Source: Saccharothrix sp. ALI-22-I (GTDB lineage Bacteria; Actinomycetota; Actinomycetes; Mycobacteriales; Pseudonocardiaceae). From it: a stretch of DNA of 64,000 nucleotides. Made by a program: the position numbers and the translations under genes. Positions 38,688 to 46,933 of this stretch are shown one piece after another (the stretch's first letter is position 1; each line of letters opens with the position of its first letter). The notes beneath the pieces were generated by a model. That model worked only from the letters and a program-made list of their open reading frames with translations. It was not told where the DNA came from and searched no databases. Location: positions 1 through 64,000 of the forward strand of contig NZ_MTQP01000059.1 in assembly GCF_001984175.1 (NCBI RefSeq), read 5' to 3'.

Positions 38688-39508
38688 ACCGCCGTCCTTG
38701 GGTGCTGGGTGCCGTCGCCGTGCTGGTGTTCGTGTTCCTCTACGCGCCGATCCTGTGGTTGGCGGTGGTGTCGTTCAACGACTCGCGGTCGTTGAGCCGG
38801 GTCACCGGGCTGTCGGCCCGCTGGTACGTCGAGTTGTTCGACGACGCACGGGTGCTCGACGCCCTGGGGTTGAGCCTGCGGTTGGCGTCGGTCAGCGCGG
38901 TCGTCGCCACCGCGATCGGCACGCTCGCCGCGTTCGGCCTGCGCCGCGCCTTCCCCGGGCGGAGTGTGTGGACGGTCCTGCTGAGCCTGCCGCTGGTGGT
39001 GCCCGAGGTGGTGCTGGGCGTGGCGCTGCTCGGGTTCTGCGTGAAGCTCGCCGGCATCCCGCTCGGCTTCGGCGCGCTGCTGGCCGCGCACGTGGCGTTC
39101 TCGTTGAGCTTCGTGGTGGTCGTGGTCCGGGCACGGGTCGCGGGCATGGACGACCGCCTCGAAGAGGCCGCCGCCGACCTCGGGGCGAGTCCGCTGGTGG
39201 CCTTCCGCACCATCACGTTGCCGCTGGTGGCCCCGGCGGTGGCGGCGGGTGCGGCGTTCGCGTTCCTGCTGTCGTTCGACGACGTGGTGACGTCGAGCTA
39301 CCTGACCGGCGTCGGCTCCACGACCCTGCCGGTGTTCGTGTACGCCCAGGCCGGTCGCCGGGGTGTGTCACCGGAAATCGTCGCTTTGTCGACATTGATG
39401 GTGGCGGTGAGCGCGGCACTGCTCGTCGCGGGCGTGCTCGTGGTCGCCTGGCGGGCCCGCCGCGCGTCACCTGCGTCAACTTTCGTCGGAAACCTTCGAG
39501 ACCAATGA
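38684..39508 (+). CDS. potC: ABC transporter permease, second subunit (PotC-like)
   Basis: Permease of 274 aa with six membrane helices. The coupling motif EEAAADLGASPLVAFRTITL is clear. FAFLLSFDDVVTSSYLTG is characteristic of PotC-type subunits. GTG 38684 overlaps potB (GTGA). It is the last gene of the transporter operon; 40 bp separate it from the histidine kinase. Confidence 0.9.
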   Translation: MNRRPWVLGAVAVLVFVFLYAPILWLAVVSFNDSRSLSRVTGLSARWYVELFDDARVLDALGLSLRLASVSAVVATAIGTLAAFGLRRAFPGRSVWTVLLSLPLVVPEVVLGVALLGFCVKLAGIPLGFGALLAAHVAFSLSFVVVVVRARVAGMDDRLEEAAADLGASPLVAFRTITLPLVAPAVAAGAAFAFLLSFDDVVTSSYLTGVGSTTLPVFVYAQAGRRGVSPEIVALSTLMVAVSAALLVAGVLVVAWRARRASPASTFVGNLRDQ

Positions 39509-39548
39509 ACGCGGACGACGCCCGGGTGGTTCTTTAACGTTGTCGCCT

Positions 39549-41198
39549 GTGACGTCTGTCGTTCAACGGCTCCGGCCCGGCCTGCCGGATCTCAGAGAGG
39601 CGCCCGCCGCGTTCCTGCGCGCCCACGCCGAACGCCTCGGCCTGGTCACCCCGTGGCGCGTGGGACGCGAGGTGCTGGCGGTCCTGGTGCTGCTCTGCCT
39701 GGACGTGTTCCCCGGCTGGATCGCGGGCGAGTGGCGGCCGTCCGGGTTGGCGATGGTGGTCATCGGCTCCGGGTACGTGGCGCTCTACCTGGCCCGACTG
39801 CTGTTCCCCGCGCTCGCTTTACTGATCGGCACCTGGGTGGTCTTCAGCGCCGATCACGGCGGCGTCGCGTTGATCATCATGCTCGGCTACGCGGCCGGCT
39901 ACCGGATCGTGTCGTGGCAGCGCGCGCTGCTGACCGCCGTCCTCGCGCTGGTCCTGCTCATGATCGCCTGGGACATCGCCAGCCCCGGCCTGTCCGGCGC
40001 GTTCGGCTCCTGGGTGATGCTCACCGGCTACTGCCTGCTCGTCGCACTGCCGTTCCTGGTCGGCCGGTACGCCGCGCAGCGCAACGCGCTGGTGGCGGCC
40101 CTGCGGGAACGCGAGGCACGGGCGGTGCGCGAACGGCGGATGGTGTCGCGCCAGGTGCGGCTGCGCGAGCGCAACCGGATCGCCCAGGACATGCACGACA
40201 GCCTCGGCCACCGGCTCAGCCTCATCTCCGTGCACGCGGGCGCGTTGGCCCTGGACACCGGTCTGGGCGACCGGCAGCGCGAGGCGGTGGACGTGCTGCG
40301 CAGCGCGGCCCTCACCGCCATGGAGGAGCTGCGCGGCGTCATCGGCGTGCTGCGGCGCGACGAGGAGCCGGACGAGGACCAGGTGCGGCGGACCGTGGAC
40401 TCGATCGACGAGCTGGTCGAGGGCGCGCGCCGGGCGGGTGTGCGGGTCAGCCTGGTCCGCGGCGGCCAGCCCGTGCCGCTGCCCGCGAAGGTCAGCCACG
40501 CCGCCTACCGCATCGCCCAGGAGGGCCTGACCAACGCCAACAAGCACGCGCCGGGCGCGAGTGTGCAGGTGACCGTGAAGTACGAGCCGGACGCGCTGGT
40601 GGTGGAGGTCCGCAACAACCCGCCGCGCACCAAGCTGCCCAAGGGCACCGGGTTCGGCCTGGTCGGCCTGGGTGAACGGGTGCGGCTGGCGGGCGGCATG
40701 CTGCACGTCGGCGAGTTGCCGACCGGCGGGTTCCGGATCGCCGCCGTGCTGCCGTACGAGGACACCGCCGCGTCGGGCGACGAGCCGTCCGACGACGAGC
40801 CGTCCGACCACGAGCAGTCCGGGCCGGCCAAACCGACCGGCGTCCGCAAGTGGGCGGGTGTCGGCTCGATCCTGCTGGCCGGGATCGTGGTCGTCGTGGT
40901 CGTCGGCGGCTACAGCTGGCTGGGGTCGCAGCCGTTCACCAAGGTGGTGACCGGCGAGTTGTACGACTCGGTGCGGGTCGGGCAGTCGGAGGCCGAGGTG
41001 CTGGCGAGGCTGCCTGGTGGCGCCGAGCCGCCGCTGGGCGACCTCAAGTCCGACGCCGAGCCCGAGCCGGCCGGGTCGACGTGCCACTACCGCGTGGCCG
41101 ACGAGCAGACCTACTCCGTACGGGCGAACAGGATCGTGCGGTTCTGCTTCGCCGACGGCAAGCTGATCGAGAAGAAAATCCACCTCCAGGGGATGTGA
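39549..41198 (+). CDS. NarL-type sensor histidine kinase with an extra C-terminal membrane anchor and outside domain
   Basis: Kinase of 549 aa. About five N-terminal membrane helices (about 40-175) are followed by HisKA_3 with the phospho-acceptor His near 216 in IAQDMHDSLGHRL, and a HATPase domain with NNPPRTKLPKGTGFGLVGL. Unusually the protein goes on: an acidic linker, another membrane helix at about 434-455 (GSILLAGIVVVVVVGGY), and an outside domain of about 90 residues with YDSVRVGQSEAEVLARLPGG and two Cys, which resembles a SmpA/BamE-like fold. GTG 39549 is chosen because a TTG at 39540 overlaps the -10-like TAACGT. Confidence 0.88.
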   Translation: MTSVVQRLRPGLPDLREAPAAFLRAHAERLGLVTPWRVGREVLAVLVLLCLDVFPGWIAGEWRPSGLAMVVIGSGYVALYLARLLFPALALLIGTWVVFSADHGGVALIIMLGYAAGYRIVSWQRALLTAVLALVLLMIAWDIASPGLSGAFGSWVMLTGYCLLVALPFLVGRYAAQRNALVAALREREARAVRERRMVSRQVRLRERNRIAQDMHDSLGHRLSLISVHAGALALDTGLGDRQREAVDVLRSAALTAMEELRGVIGVLRRDEEPDEDQVRRTVDSIDELVEGARRAGVRVSLVRGGQPVPLPAKVSHAAYRIAQEGLTNANKHAPGASVQVTVKYEPDALVVEVRNNPPRTKLPKGTGFGLVGLGERVRLAGGMLHVGELPTGGFRIAAVLPYEDTAASGDEPSDDEPSDHEQSGPAKPTGVRKWAGVGSILLAGIVVVVVVGGYSWLGSQPFTKVVTGELYDSVRVGQSEAEVLARLPGGAEPPLGDLKSDAEPEPAGSTCHYRVADEQTYSVRANRIVRFCFADGKLIEKKIHLQGM

Positions 41199-41201
41199 AC
41201 G

Positions 41202-41852
41202 TTGATCCGGGTCCTCATCGCCGACGACGAGCCGCTGATGCGAGCGGGCATCAAGGCCATTCTCGGCACCGCCGACGACATCGAACTCGTCGCCGAGGCC
41301 GGTGACGGTCGCGAGGCCGTGCGCATCGCCCAGGAACGGCGGGTGGACGTCGCCGTGCTCGACATCCGGATGCCGCGGCTGGACGGCCTGGCCGCGGCTC
41401 GTGAGCTGCGGTCCGCCGCGCCTTCGGTGCGGGTGGTGATGCTCACCACGTTCGGCGAGGACGACAACATCGTCCAAGCGCTGTCCGACGGCGCGGCCGG
41501 GTTCCTGCTGAAGGACTCCGCGCCCGAGGAGCTGCTGCGGGCCGTGCGCGCCGTTCACGCGGGAGAGGCGTACCTGTCACCGATGGTGACCAGCCGGGTG
41601 GTGGGGATGGTGGCCCAGGTCGGCCAACCACGCCGCCAGGCGGCGATCCGGCAGGTCGAGGGGCTGACCGAACGCGAGGTGGAGGTGCTGTCCCTGCTCG
41701 GGCTGGGCATGTCGAACGCCGACGTCGGGCAGCGGCTGCACATGAGCGAGGCGACCGTGAAGACCTACGTGAGCAGGCTGCTCGCCAAGCTGGGGCTCAC
41801 CAACCGGGTGCAGGCGGCCCTGCTGGCACGCGACGCGGGGCTGGCCGGCTGA
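41202..41852 (+). CDS. Response regulator, NarL/FixJ family
   Basis: Regulator of 216 aa: a receiver domain with DDE (about 9-11), the phosphorylation Asp in VAVLDIRMP (about 55) and Lys in LLKDSAPEEL; then a LuxR-type HTH with LTEREVEVLSLLGLGMSNADV. TTG 41202 follows the kinase stop by three bases, so the two form a pair. The target genes are unknown; the adjacent polyamine transporter is a candidate. Confidence 0.93.
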   Translation: MIRVLIADDEPLMRAGIKAILGTADDIELVAEAGDGREAVRIAQERRVDVAVLDIRMPRLDGLAAARELRSAAPSVRVVMLTTFGEDDNIVQALSDGAAGFLLKDSAPEELLRAVRAVHAGEAYLSPMVTSRVVGMVAQVGQPRRQAAIRQVEGLTEREVEVLSLLGLGMSNADVGQRLHMSEATVKTYVSRLLAKLGLTNRVQAALLARDAGLAG

Positions 41853-41874
41853 GAGCGGCAGGGCCGGACAGAGG

Positions 41875-41908
41875 GGAGTGCCCCGCCGATTTCTCGACGG
41901 GGCACTCC
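41875..41908. terminator. Bidirectional hairpin between the response regulator and the GlsB-like gene
   Basis: GGAGTGCCCCGCCG (41875-41888) pairs with CGACGGGGCACTCC (41895-41908), 14 bp with one mismatch, loop atttct. It lies between two convergent genes and can serve both. Confidence 0.75.
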
Positions 41909-41937
41909 GGGGATGGTTCCGTGCGTCAAGCGAGCGT

Positions 41938-42204
41938 CTATGCCCTGGCTCGAGTGCCCGTCACCAAGCGGTAGATGCCCAGCACGATCAGCGAGCCGAG
42001 GATGGCCAGCAGCCAAGTGCTCAGGTCGAAGAACGTGTTGAGGTCGGTCCCGAAGATGGCACGGCCGACGAAGCCGCCGATGATGGCGCCGACGATGCCG
42101 AGTAGCATCGTGATGATGATGCCGCCGGGGTCCCGACCAGGCATGATGGCCTTGGCGATGGCACCCGCGATGAGGCCGAGGACGATCCAACCCAAGATGC
42201 CCAC
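41938..42204 (-). CDS. GlsB/YeaQ/YmgE family stress-response membrane protein
   Basis: Protein of 88 aa with three membrane helices rich in Gly (GLIAGAIAKAIMPG, GIVGAIIGGFVG), the transglycosylase-associated family pattern. Members are stress-induced; the biochemical role is unclear. GTG 42204 follows AAGGAG by seven bases. It diverges from dxr. Confidence 0.9.
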   Translation of the reverse strand: MGILGWIVLGLIAGAIAKAIMPGRDPGGIIITMLLGIVGAIIGGFVGRAIFGTDLNTFFDLSTWLLAILGSLIVLGIYRLVTGTRARA

Positions 42205-42360
42205 GGGGGCTCTCCTTCCTGATGGCCGCGACGGGCTGATCCGTCGAGGCGCTTGATCGAGGAGTGCCCACGGACGGGTGAAGCCACGCGCCCGTTACCC
42301 TTCTGTTATCGAAGTACCGCTGTGCGGGTTATCAGGACGGGTCCGGAACAATGGGCGGTG

Positions 42361-43581
42361 ATGAGCACACCACGCACGGTCCTGGTCCTCGGTTCCACCG
42401 GGTCGGTCGGCACCCAGGCCCTCGATGTCATCGCCGCCAATCGCGACCGGTTTTCCGTGGTCGGGCTGGCCGCGGGTGGCGCGGATCCCGCCGCCCTCGC
42501 CGCCCAGGCCGTCGAGTTCGGGGTGCAGGCGGTGGCCGTCGCCCGCGCCACCGCGGTCGAGGACGTCACGCTCGCCCTCTACGCCGAAGCGCAACGGCGC
42601 GGCTACGCGCAGGGAGCGTTCAAGCTGCCGCGCATCCTCGCCGGACCCACCGCGATGACCGACCTGGTCGACTCCACGCCGGCCGACGTGGTGCTCAACG
42701 GCATCACCGGCTCCATCGGCCTGGCGCCGACGCTGCACGCGCTCAAGACCGGCGCGACGCTCGCCCTGGCCAACAAGGAATCGCTGATCGCGGGCGGTCC
42801 GCTGGTGCTCAAGGCGGCCAAGCCCGGCCAGATCGTGCCGGTCGACTCCGAGCACTCGGCGCTGGCCCAGTGCCTGCGCGGCGGCCGGGCCGACGAGGTC
42901 GCCAAGCTCGTCCTCACCGCCTCCGGTGGCCCGTTCCGCGGCCGCACCCGCGCCGAGCTCGCCGACGTCACCGCGCGCGAGGCCATGGCGCACCCGACCT
43001 GGTCCATGGGCCCGGTCATCACCATCAACTCGTCCACCCTGGTCAACAAGGGCCTGGAGCTGATCGAGGCGCAGCTGCTGTTCGGCGTGCCCTACGAGCG
43101 CATCGGCGTGGTCGTGCACCCGCAGTCGATCGTGCACTCGATGGTCACCTTCACCGACGGCTCCACCCTCGCCCAGGCCAGCCCACCGGACATGCGGCTG
43201 CCCATCGCGCTGGCCCTCGGCTGGCCGGACCGCACCCCCGGCGCCGCCGCCGCGTGTACTTTCGACGTGGCGACGGCGTGGACTTTCGAGCCGCTGGACG
43301 ACGACACGTTCCCAGCGGTGCGACTGGCCAGGCAGGCGGGCTCCGGCGGCGGCTGCCTCCCGGCGGTCTACAACGCGGCGAACGAGGAAGCGGTCGCGGT
43401 CTTCCTCGACGGCGGCACGTCGTTCACCTCCATCGTGGACACTGTCGAACGGGTGCTGGCGGAGGCGGACGGCTGGGCGCACGAACCCGCCGACGTCGCC
43501 GAAGTCCTCGCGGCGGAGCATTGGGCCCGGGCGCGGGCGCGTGAACTCGTGGCCACTTCGGTGGGGTCTGGAAGGGACTGA
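42361..43581 (+). CDS. dxr: 1-deoxy-D-xylulose 5-phosphate reductoisomerase
   Basis: DXR of 406 aa, the committed step of the MEP isoprenoid pathway. NADPH-binding GSTGSVG (11-17), the metal and substrate motif [10 protein letters not shown], and [10 protein letters not shown] are present. The start is ATG 42361. The order dxr-rip-ispG is the conserved actinobacterial arrangement, linking isoprenoid synthesis with membrane proteolysis. Confidence 0.96.
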   Translation: MSTPRTVLVLGSTGSVGTQALDVIAANRDRFSVVGLAAGGADPAALAAQAVEFGVQAVAVARATAVEDVTLALYAEAQRRGYAQGAFKLPRILAGPTAMTDLVDSTPADVVLNGITGSIGLAPTLHALKTGATLALANKESLIAGGPLVLKAAKPGQIVPVDSEHSALAQCLRGGRADEVAKLVLTASGGPFRGRTRAELADVTAREAMAHPTWSMGPVITINSSTLVNKGLELIEAQLLFGVPYERIGVVVHPQSIVHSMVTFTDGSTLAQASPPDMRLPIALALGWPDRTPGAAAACTFDVATAWTFEPLDDDTFPAVRLARQAGSGGGCLPAVYNAANEEAVAVFLDGGTSFTSIVDTVERVLAEADGWAHEPADVAEVLAAEHWARARARELVATSVGSGRD

Positions 43582-43582
43582 C

Positions 43583-44779
43583 GTGGGCGTCTTCTTGGGC
43601 ATCGTGCTGTTCGCCCTGCTGATCGGCATCTCGATCGCGCTGCACGAGCTCGGCCACCTGGCCACGGCGAAGATGTTCGGGATGAAGGTGACCCGGTACT
43701 TCATCGGGTTCGGACCCCGCATCTGGTCGTTCCGCCGCGGTGAGACCGAGTACGGCCTCAAGGCCATCCCCGCGGGTGGTTTCTGCGAGATCGTGGGCAT
43801 GACCGCGCTGGAGGACGTCCCGCCGGCCGACCAGCACCGCGCGTTCAACCGGCAGAAGACCTGGAAGCGGGTCGTGGTGCTCTCCGCGGGCTCCATCACC
43901 CACTTCATCGTGGGCTTCATCGTGCTGTACTTCATGGCCTGGACCATGGGCATCCCGAACCTGCGCGACACCGCGCAGATCGCCGAGGTCGCGCCGTGCG
44001 TGCAGAGCAGCGCCGACGCCGAGTGCGCGCCGGGCGCGCCGTCACCGGCCAAGGACGCGGGCTTCCAGGTCGGCGACGTGATCCTCGCCGTGGCCGGCAC
44101 GGCCACGCCCACGTGGAGCGACGTGCTGGACAAGACCCAGAAGCGGTTCGGCACGACCGAGTTCAAGGTGCTCCGCGACGACCGGGAGATCACCCTCACC
44201 GCGGACGTCGCGCGGATCGACCGCGAGGTCCGGCGGGCCGACGGCACGCGCTACAAGACCGAGGTCGGCGCGATCGGCATCATCCACCAGCGCAATTTCG
44301 AGTACAACCCGGTCACCGCCATCGGTGGCGCGACCGCGTTCACCGGCACGATGTTCGAGAACACCTGGCGCGGCCTGATCAACTTCCCGCAGAAGATCCC
44401 GGCGGTGGTCGAGGCGATCGGCGGCGGTGAGCGCGACATCGACAGCCCGGTCAGCGTGGTGGGCGCGAGCAGGCTCGGCGGCGAGGCGGTCGACCGCGGC
44501 CTGTGGCAGCTGTTCTGGCTGATGCTGGCCGGTCTGAACTTCTTCGTGGGTGTGTTCAACCTCCTGCCGCTGCTGCCGCTTGACGGTGGTCACATCGCGG
44601 TCAACCTGTACGAACGAGTGCGAAACTGGATCCGGAAGCTGCGCGGCCTGCCCGACGGCGCACCGGTCAACTACCTGCGGCTGCTGCCGCTGACCTACCT
44701 GGTGATCTTCGTCGGCGGCGCGGTCACGCTGCTGACGATCACCGCGGACATCGTCAACCCCATCCGGCTCTTCCAGTGA
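43583..44779 (+). CDS. rip: Site-2 intramembrane metalloprotease (Rip/RseP)
   Basis: Site-2 protease of 398 aa. The zinc motif HELGH (21-25) is in the first helix and LPLLPLDGGHI in a late helix; a PDZ domain lies between (about 130-225). In Mycobacterium Rip1 cuts anti-sigma factors and other membrane proteins to control sigma responses and envelope lipids. GTG 43583 follows GAAGGGA and comes one base after the dxr stop. A 19-bp tandem duplication covers its stop codon. Confidence 0.94.
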   Translation: MGVFLGIVLFALLIGISIALHELGHLATAKMFGMKVTRYFIGFGPRIWSFRRGETEYGLKAIPAGGFCEIVGMTALEDVPPADQHRAFNRQKTWKRVVVLSAGSITHFIVGFIVLYFMAWTMGIPNLRDTAQIAEVAPCVQSSADAECAPGAPSPAKDAGFQVGDVILAVAGTATPTWSDVLDKTQKRFGTTEFKVLRDDREITLTADVARIDREVRRADGTRYKTEVGAIGIIHQRNFEYNPVTAIGGATAFTGTMFENTWRGLINFPQKIPAVVEAIGGGERDIDSPVSVVGASRLGGEAVDRGLWQLFWLMLAGLNFFVGVFNLLPLLPLDGGHIAVNLYERVRNWIRKLRGLPDGAPVNYLRLLPLTYLVIFVGGAVTLLTITADIVNPIRLFQ

Positions 44780-44798
44780 CATCCCGCTATTCCAGTGA
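44762..44798 (+). repeat. Tandem duplication over the rip stop codon
   Basis: Positions 44762-44779 and 44781-44798 match at 16 of 18 bases and both end in TTCCAGTGA. The first copy codes for the end of Rip including its stop; the second lies in the gap before ispG. Confidence 0.7.
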
Positions 44799-44812
44799 GA
44801 GGTGCTAGTCCA

Positions 44813-45970
44813 ATGAGTGACGGCGTCATGCTCGGCCTTCCGGCGATGCCGCCTCCGGTGTTGTCGGAACGGCGCAAGACCCGCCAGCTCATGGTGGGGT
44901 CGGTGGGTGTCGGGAGTGAGTTCCCGGTGTCGGTGCAGTCGATGACGACGACGGTCACCGCGGACGTGAACGCGACGTTGCAGCAGATCGCGGAGTTGAC
45001 GGCGGCGGGGTGCGACATCGTGCGGGTGGCGTGTCCGTCGCAGGACGACGCGGACGCTCTCGCCGCGATCGCGCGGAAGTCGCAGATCCCGGTGATCGCT
45101 GATATCCATTTCCAGCCGAAGTACGTGTTCGCGGCGATCGAGGCCGGGTGCGCGGCGGTGCGGGTGAACCCGGGGAACATCAAGAAGTTCGACGACAAGA
45201 TCAAGGAGATCGCGGCCGCCGCACGCGACCACGGCACCCCGATCCGGATCGGCGTGAACGCGGGCTCGCTGGACCCGCGGTTGATGGCTAAGTACGGGAA
45301 GGCGACGCCGGAGGCGTTGGCGGAGTCGGCGTTGTGGGAGGCGTCGTTGTTCGCCGAGCACGATTTCCACGACTTGAAGATCTCGGTGAAGCACAACGAC
45401 CCGGTCGTGATGGTGCGCGCCTACGAGTTGCTGGCGGAGCAGTGTGACTACCCGCTGCACCTGGGTGTGACCGAGGCGGGTCCGGCGTTCCAGGGCACGA
45501 TCAAGTCCGCGGTCGCGTTCGGTGCGCTGCTGCGGCAGGGCATCGGCGACACCATCCGCGTCTCGCTGTCCGCGCCTCCGGTCGAGGAGGTGAAGGTCGG
45601 GCACCAGATCCTGCAGGCGCTCAACCTGCGGCCGCGGAAGCTGGAGATCGTGTCGTGTCCGTCGTGTGGTCGTGCGCAGGTGGATGTGTACACGTTGGCG
45701 GAGCAGGTCACGGCGGGTCTGGAGGGCATGGAGGTGCCGCTTCGGGTCGCGGTGATGGGCTGCGTGGTGAACGGGCCTGGTGAGGCCCGTGAGGCGGATC
45801 TGGGTGTGGCGTCGGGTAACGGCAAGGGTCAGATCTTCGTGAAGGGCAAGGTCGTGAAGACCGTGCCGGAGCACCAGATCGTGGAGACCTTGATCGAAGA
45901 AGCCATGCGCATCGCCGAGGAGATGGGTGAAACCGCCGAAGGCGGCGAGCCGGTCGTGACGGTCGGCTGA
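44813..45970 (+). CDS. ispG: 4-hydroxy-3-methylbut-2-enyl diphosphate synthase
   Basis: IspG/GcpE of 385 aa, an iron-sulfur enzyme of the MEP pathway. The cluster cysteines are in [11 protein letters not shown] and [11 protein letters not shown]; the TIM barrel starts [18 protein letters not shown] 44813 has GAGAGG about 10 bases before it. Codons are more often G-ending than in dxr. It follows rip by 33 bp. Confidence 0.96.
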   Translation: MSDGVMLGLPAMPPPVLSERRKTRQLMVGSVGVGSEFPVSVQSMTTTVTADVNATLQQIAELTAAGCDIVRVACPSQDDADALAAIARKSQIPVIADIHFQPKYVFAAIEAGCAAVRVNPGNIKKFDDKIKEIAAAARDHGTPIRIGVNAGSLDPRLMAKYGKATPEALAESALWEASLFAEHDFHDLKISVKHNDPVVMVRAYELLAEQCDYPLHLGVTEAGPAFQGTIKSAVAFGALLRQGIGDTIRVSLSAPPVEEVKVGHQILQALNLRPRKLEIVSCPSCGRAQVDVYTLAEQVTAGLEGMEVPLRVAVMGCVVNGPGEAREADLGVASGNGKGQIFVKGKVVKTVPEHQIVETLIEEAMRIAEEMGETAEGGEPVVTVG

Positions 45971-46019
45971 GCGGGTGGCGGACGCGCGGGTAACGCGGTC
46001 CATCTGGCAGGCTTGAGCT

Positions 46020-46874
46020 GTGCTGAGGCTGGCTGGCGCGCGTCTGCTCGACGAGCGGGATCTGACCGAGGTCCTGGCCGTGCTCGCGGCCGACCCGGTG
46101 GCGTCCTGCATGGTCGCCGCACGGGTGGAGGTCGCGGGCCTGGACCCGTGGCGGCTGGGTGGCGAGGTCTGGGCGTACGACCACCGTTCGCTGCGCGGCG
46201 GCCGGATCGACGCGCTGTGCTTCGCCGGGCCCAACCTCATCCCGCTGCGTGGCAACATGACCGCGCTGCGCGGCTTCGCCGACCGGGCCCGACGCCGGGG
46301 GCGCATGTGCTCCTCGCTGGTCGGGCCGGCCGAGCAGGTGCTCGGCCTGTGGGAGGAACTGGCCCCGGACTGGGGTCCGGCGCGCGAGGTGCGCGGCGAC
46401 CAGCCGCTGATGGCGCTGGGCGGCAGCCCGTCGATCCCGCTGGACCCGCTGGTCCGGCCGGTGCGGCCGGAGGAGCTGGACCGGTACCTGCCGGCGGCGA
46501 TCGCCATGTTCATCGAGGAGGTCGGCGTCGACCCGTGCGCCGAGGACGGCGGCGTGTCCTACCGGGCGCGGGTGGCCGAGCTCATCGCGGCCGGGCGGGC
46601 GTTCGCCCGGTTCGAGGGCGGTGACGTGGTGTTCAAGGCCGAGATCGGGGCCATGTCGACGAAGGTCGGCCAGATCCAGGGCGTGTGGGTGCGGCCGGAC
46701 CGCCGCGGTCACGGCATCGGCACGGCGGGCACCGCGGCGGTGGCCGAACGCCTGGTCAGAGGCCTGGGGCGGACCGCCTCGCTGTACGTGAACTCGTACA
46801 ACGACGTGGCGCGGGCGGCGTACCGCAGGATCGGGTTCGTCCAGGTCGGCCAGTACGCGACCGTGCTGTTCTGA
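46020..46874 (+). CDS. GNAT-family acetyltransferase with DUF4081 domain
   Basis: Protein of 284 aa: an N-terminal DUF4081-type domain (about 1-140) followed by a GNAT domain (about 145-284) with the acetyl-CoA loop VRPDRRGHGIGTAGTAA. The conserved position after ispG (Rv2867c in Mycobacterium, as I recall) suggests a housekeeping role, but the substrate is unknown. GTG 46020 follows the -10-like CAGGCT (46008-46013) by six bases, so it may be leaderless. Confidence 0.9.
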   Translation: MLRLAGARLLDERDLTEVLAVLAADPVASCMVAARVEVAGLDPWRLGGEVWAYDHRSLRGGRIDALCFAGPNLIPLRGNMTALRGFADRARRRGRMCSSLVGPAEQVLGLWEELAPDWGPAREVRGDQPLMALGGSPSIPLDPLVRPVRPEELDRYLPAAIAMFIEEVGVDPCAEDGGVSYRARVAELIAAGRAFARFEGGDVVFKAEIGAMSTKVGQIQGVWVRPDRRGHGIGTAGTAAVAERLVRGLGRTASLYVNSYNDVARAAYRRIGFVQVGQYATVLF

Positions 46875-46933
46875 GGGCTGTTCCGGGCGGGCGGTTCTCG
46901 GTGTCGTGGGGCGGACCGGGCATACTCGGCGCC

